From NCBI GenBank assembly GCA_026874595.1, contig CM049314.1, positions 10,534,729-10,598,728 on the forward strand: DNA of 64,000 nt. The letters run 5' to 3'. The DNA is from Sipunculus nudus (taxonomy: Eukaryota > Annelida > Sipuncula > Golfingiida > Sipunculidae). Both the position numbers and the translations under genes were made by a program. Below are positions 60,688-64,000 of the stretch, in pieces (position 1 is the stretch's first letter; each line of letters starts with the position of its first letter). The notes below the pieces were generated by a model that was given only the letters and a program-made list of their open reading frames with translations, did no database searches and was not told the DNA's origin.

Positions 60688-63600
60688 TGCTCAGCTGACT
60701 GTAAGTCATCTGAGCTATAGGGATCACCTTTTGTCCGTCGTCCGTCCGGCCGTCCGGGCGTCTGTCCGTTAACAGGGCACAAATCGTAACCGCTAGAACT
60801 GGAATCTTCTTACTTGACATCCTGGGAGGTCCATGAAAAATCTCCTTGGAAACCAGAATTTAGGTCTCTGTTACCCATATCCTTCGAGCTATGGGACCCC
60901 AAAGTACCCCCCAGGAAAGTCCAAAATTTCATACAAAAACTTCAATATCTCATTAACTACTTGACTGATAGTCATGATTTTTGGCATACATATTGATCAT
61001 GAGAGGTTCCATCAGTTCCTGAAGACTGGTGGCGCCACCTGTATTTTTCGACTTTTTACGAATTTTTTTCTCTATTTTTGAGACCTTTAAAAATGTGAAC
61101 ATCTGTTAACAAGGCACAAATCGTAACGACTGGACCTAGAATCTTCATTCTCGACACACTGAGAGACCTATGAAAAGTCTCCATGGAAACCAGAAATTAG
61201 GTCTCTGTTACCCATATCCTTCGAGCTATGGGGCCCCAAAGTACCCCCCAGAAAAGTCCAAAATTTCATACAAAAACTTCAATATCTCATTAACTACTTG
61301 ACTGATGGTCATGATTTGTGGCATAACTATTGATCATGAGATGTGTCATCTGTTCCTGCAGACTGGTGGCGCCACCTGTATCGTTCGATTTTTTACGATT
61401 TTTTCCTCTATTTTTGAGACCTTTAAGGATGCTGTCATGTGTTAGCATGGCACAAATCGTAACGACTGGACCTAGAATCTTCATTCTCGACACACTAGAA
61501 GACCTATGAAAAGTCTCCATGGAAACCAGAAATTAGGTCCAAAGTACCCCCCAGAAAAGTCCAAAATTTCATACAAAAACTTCAATATCTCATTAACTAC
61601 TTGACTGATGGTCATGATTTTTGGCATACATATTGATAATGAGAGGTTCCATCAGTTCCTGAAGACTGGTGGCGCCACCTGTATTTTTCGATTTTTTACG
61701 AATTTTTTTCTCTATTTTTAAGACCTTTAAAAATGTGAATATCTGTTAACAAGGCACAAATCGTAACGACTGGACTTAGAATCGTCATTCTCGACACACT
61801 GAGAGACCTATGAAAAGTCTCCATGGAAACCAGAAATTAGGTCTCTGTTACCCATATTCTTCGAGCTATGGAGCCCTAAAGTACCCCCAAGAAAAGTAAA
61901 AAATTTCATACAAAAAATTCAATATCTCATTTACTACATCACTGATGGTCATGATTTTTGGCATACATATTAATCATGAGATGTTCCATTAGTTTCTGCA
62001 GACTGGTGGCACCACCTGTATCGTTTGATTTTTTACGATTTTTTCCTCTATTTTTGAGACCTTTAAGGATGCTGTCATCTGTTAGCATGGCACAAATCGT
62101 AACGACTGGACCTAGAATCTTCATTCTCGACACACTAGAAGACCTATGAAAAGTCTCCATGGAAACCAGAAATTAGGTCCAAAGTACCCCCCAGAAAAGT
62201 CCAAAATTTCATACAAAAACTTCAATATCTCATTAACTACTTGACTGATGGTCATGATTTTTGGCATACATATTGATCATGAGAGGTTCCATCAGTTCCT
62301 GAAGACTGGTGGCGCCACCTGTATCATTCAATTTTTTACGATTTTTTTTCTCTATTTTTGAGACCTTTAAGGATGCTGTCATGTGTTAGCATGGCACAAA
62401 TCGTAACGACTGGACCTAGAATCTTCATTCTCGACACACTGAGAGACCTATGAAAAGTCTCCGTGGAAACCAGAAATTAGGTCTCTGTTACCCATATCCT
62501 TCGAGCTATGGGGCCCCAAAGTACCCCCCAGAAAAGTCCAAAATTTCTTACAAAAACTTCAATATCTCATTAACTACTTGACTGATGGTCATGATTTTTG
62601 GCATACATATTGATCATGAGAGGTTCCATCAGTTCCTGAAGACTGGTGGCGCCACCTGTATTTTTCGATTTTTTACGATTTTTTCCTCTGTTTTTGAGAC
62701 CTTTAAGGATGCTGTCATCTGTTAACGTGGCACAAATCATAATGACTGGACCTAGAATCTTCATTCTCGACACACTGAGAGACCTATGAAAAGTCTCCAT
62801 GGAAACCAGAAATTAGGTCTCTGTTACCCATATTCTTCGAGCTATGGAGCCCTAAAGTACCCCCAAGAAAAGTAAAAAATTTCATACAAAAACTTCAATA
62901 TCTCATTAACTACTTGACTGATGGTCATGATTTGTGGCATAACTATTGATCATGAGATGTGTCATCTATTCCTGCAGACTGGTGGCGCCACCTGTATCAT
63001 TCGATTTTTTACGATTTTTTCCTCTATTTTTGAGACCTTTAAGGATGCTGTCATCTGTTAGCATGGCACAAATCGTAACGACTGGACCTAGAATCTTCAT
63101 TCTCGACACACTAGAAGACCTATGAAAAGTCTCCATGGAAACCAGAAATTAGGTCTCTGTTACCCATATCCTTCGAGCTATGGGGCCCCAAAGTACCCCC
63201 CCCAGAGTAGTCAAAAATTTCATACAAAAACTTCAATATCTCAATAACTACATCACTGATGGTCATGATTTTTGGCATACATATTGATTATGAGATGTTC
63301 CATCAGTTTCTGCAGACTGGTGGCGCCACCTGTATTGTTTGATTTTTTTACAAATTTCTTCCTCTATTTTTGAGACCTTTAAGGATGCTGTCATCTGTTA
63401 GCATGGCACAAATCGTAACGACTGGACCTAGAATCTTCATTCTCAATACACTGAGAGACCTATGAAAAGTCTCCATGGAAACCAGAAATTAGGTCTCTGT
63501 TACCCATATCCTTCGAGCTATGGGACCCCAAAGTACCCCCCAGAGTAGTCAAAAATTTCATACAAAAACTTCAATATCTCAATAACTACTTCACTGATGG

Positions 63601-64000
63601 TCATGATTTGTGGCATAACTATTGATCAAGAGGTGTTCCATCAGTTCCTGCAGACTGGTGGCACAACCTGTATTTGTTCGGGTTTTTTTTTACGAATGTT
63701 TTATCTATTTTTGAGACCTTTAAATATATGAACATCTGTTAACAGGGCACAAATCATAAAAACTGGACCTAGAATCTTCATTCTTGACACACAGGGAGAC
63801 CCATGAAAATTCTCCATGGAAACCTGAAATTAGGTCTCTGTTACCCATATTCTTTAGGCTGTATGGCTCCAAAATACCCCCCAGAATAATGGAAAATTTG
63901 ATACAAAAAGTGCAGTATCTCAATAACTACAACACTGATGGTCATGATTTTTGGCATACATATTGATCATGAGCTGTTCCATCAGTTTCTGCAGAGAGGG
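60688..64000 (+). mobile_element. Family B element with long tandem array, runs off the window
   Basis: The 5' hairpin GCTCAGCTGACT / GTA / AGTCATCTGAGCTA (60689-60717), a GTCC tract (60732-60770) and then 337-bp monomers to the window end. The first monomer is closest to the first monomer of the 40 kb copy. The 3' end is not in view. Confidence 0.8.
60780..64000 (+). repeat. 337-bp tandem array with a 640-bp higher-order unit
   Basis: ACTGGTGGCGCC-type landmarks fall at 61025, 61362, 61665, 62002, 62305, 62642, 62978, 63316 and 63654. The steps are 337, 303, 337, 303, 337, 336, 338 and 338. The two 303-bp units share the same deletion (the segment after ATTAGGTC is missing near 61540 and 62180), so a 640-bp two-monomer block was duplicated. 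Confidence 0.92.

Noticed and set aside
61290-62800. Similar 73-76-codon minus-strand frames starting METFHRSS as a small gene family
   Set aside because: They recur once per 337-bp monomer, and their shared GGAT is just the palindrome GGTGGCGCCACC translated. Several monomers break the frame. They are repeat translations.
1-64000. Bacterial operons, ribosome binding sites, IS elements or prophage
   Set aside because: Coding density, composition and repeat types are those of an animal genome. No prokaryotic gene structure is present.

Overview
The window reads as deep intronic or intergenic DNA of an animal, most likely a bivalve mollusc. It is AT-rich, has no long open reading frame and no bacterial-style gene packing, and it is dominated by tandem repeats and non-autonomous transposons. 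The bivalve assignment is an inference. It rests on elements that carry a GTCC/ACGG-type microsatellite and a core of 180-680 bp tandem monomers, a layout known from bivalve pearl and HINE (Helentron-associated) elements. I see no complete gene and no canonical tRNA, rRNA or CRISPR. The only protein-coding candidates are two possible exons (28507-28561 and 38944-39099) and one decayed non-LTR retrotransposon C-terminus (58014-58246).

Layout. 1-9.6 kb: a complete family A element (2682-4339), two related minisatellites (5.3-6.0 kb) and a 2.1 kb terminal-inverted-repeat transposon (6109-8214). 9.6-17 kb: a GC-richer unique block, a 45-bp minisatellite (11.4-12.1 kb), a 24-bp minisatellite, an (AT)n tract and another unique block. 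17.1-18.8 kb: a family C element with 289-bp tandem units rich in AGGTCA motifs. 19-25.7 kb: mostly unique DNA with two Tc1/mariner-like MITEs (19997-20171, 24511-24703) and two strong palindromes. 25.7-28.4 kb: a family B element and a solo B end. 28.5-34.5 kb: unique DNA with a possible short exon and a degenerate repeat array. 34.5-36.7 kb: a family F element. 38.9 kb: a possible signal-peptide exon. 39.9-44 kb: an A fragment, a B element interrupted by a D element, and an hAT-like MITE. 44-50 kb: mostly unique DNA with a tRNA-derived SINE fragment. 50.1-51.3 kb: a 62-bp minisatellite with higher-order structure. 51.5-55.5 kb: a second F element and a B element interrupted by a C element. 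57-64 kb: A copies including a head-to-head inverted pair, the retrotransposon remnant, and a long B array that runs off the window.

How the pieces relate. Families A, B, C, D and F share little sequence but have the same architecture. Each starts with a 5' terminal motif whose inverted copy sits close to the 3' end, followed by CTAG or CTTG and then TT; A, B, C and F also show a hairpin there. This is the Helentron/HINE plan. Two nested insertions (D in B, C in B) show exact boundaries at T-rich targets without an obvious target duplication. The tandem cores of these families also share the palindrome GGTGGCGCCACC, which I read 18 times exactly. That shared core motif is the most unexpected feature of the window.
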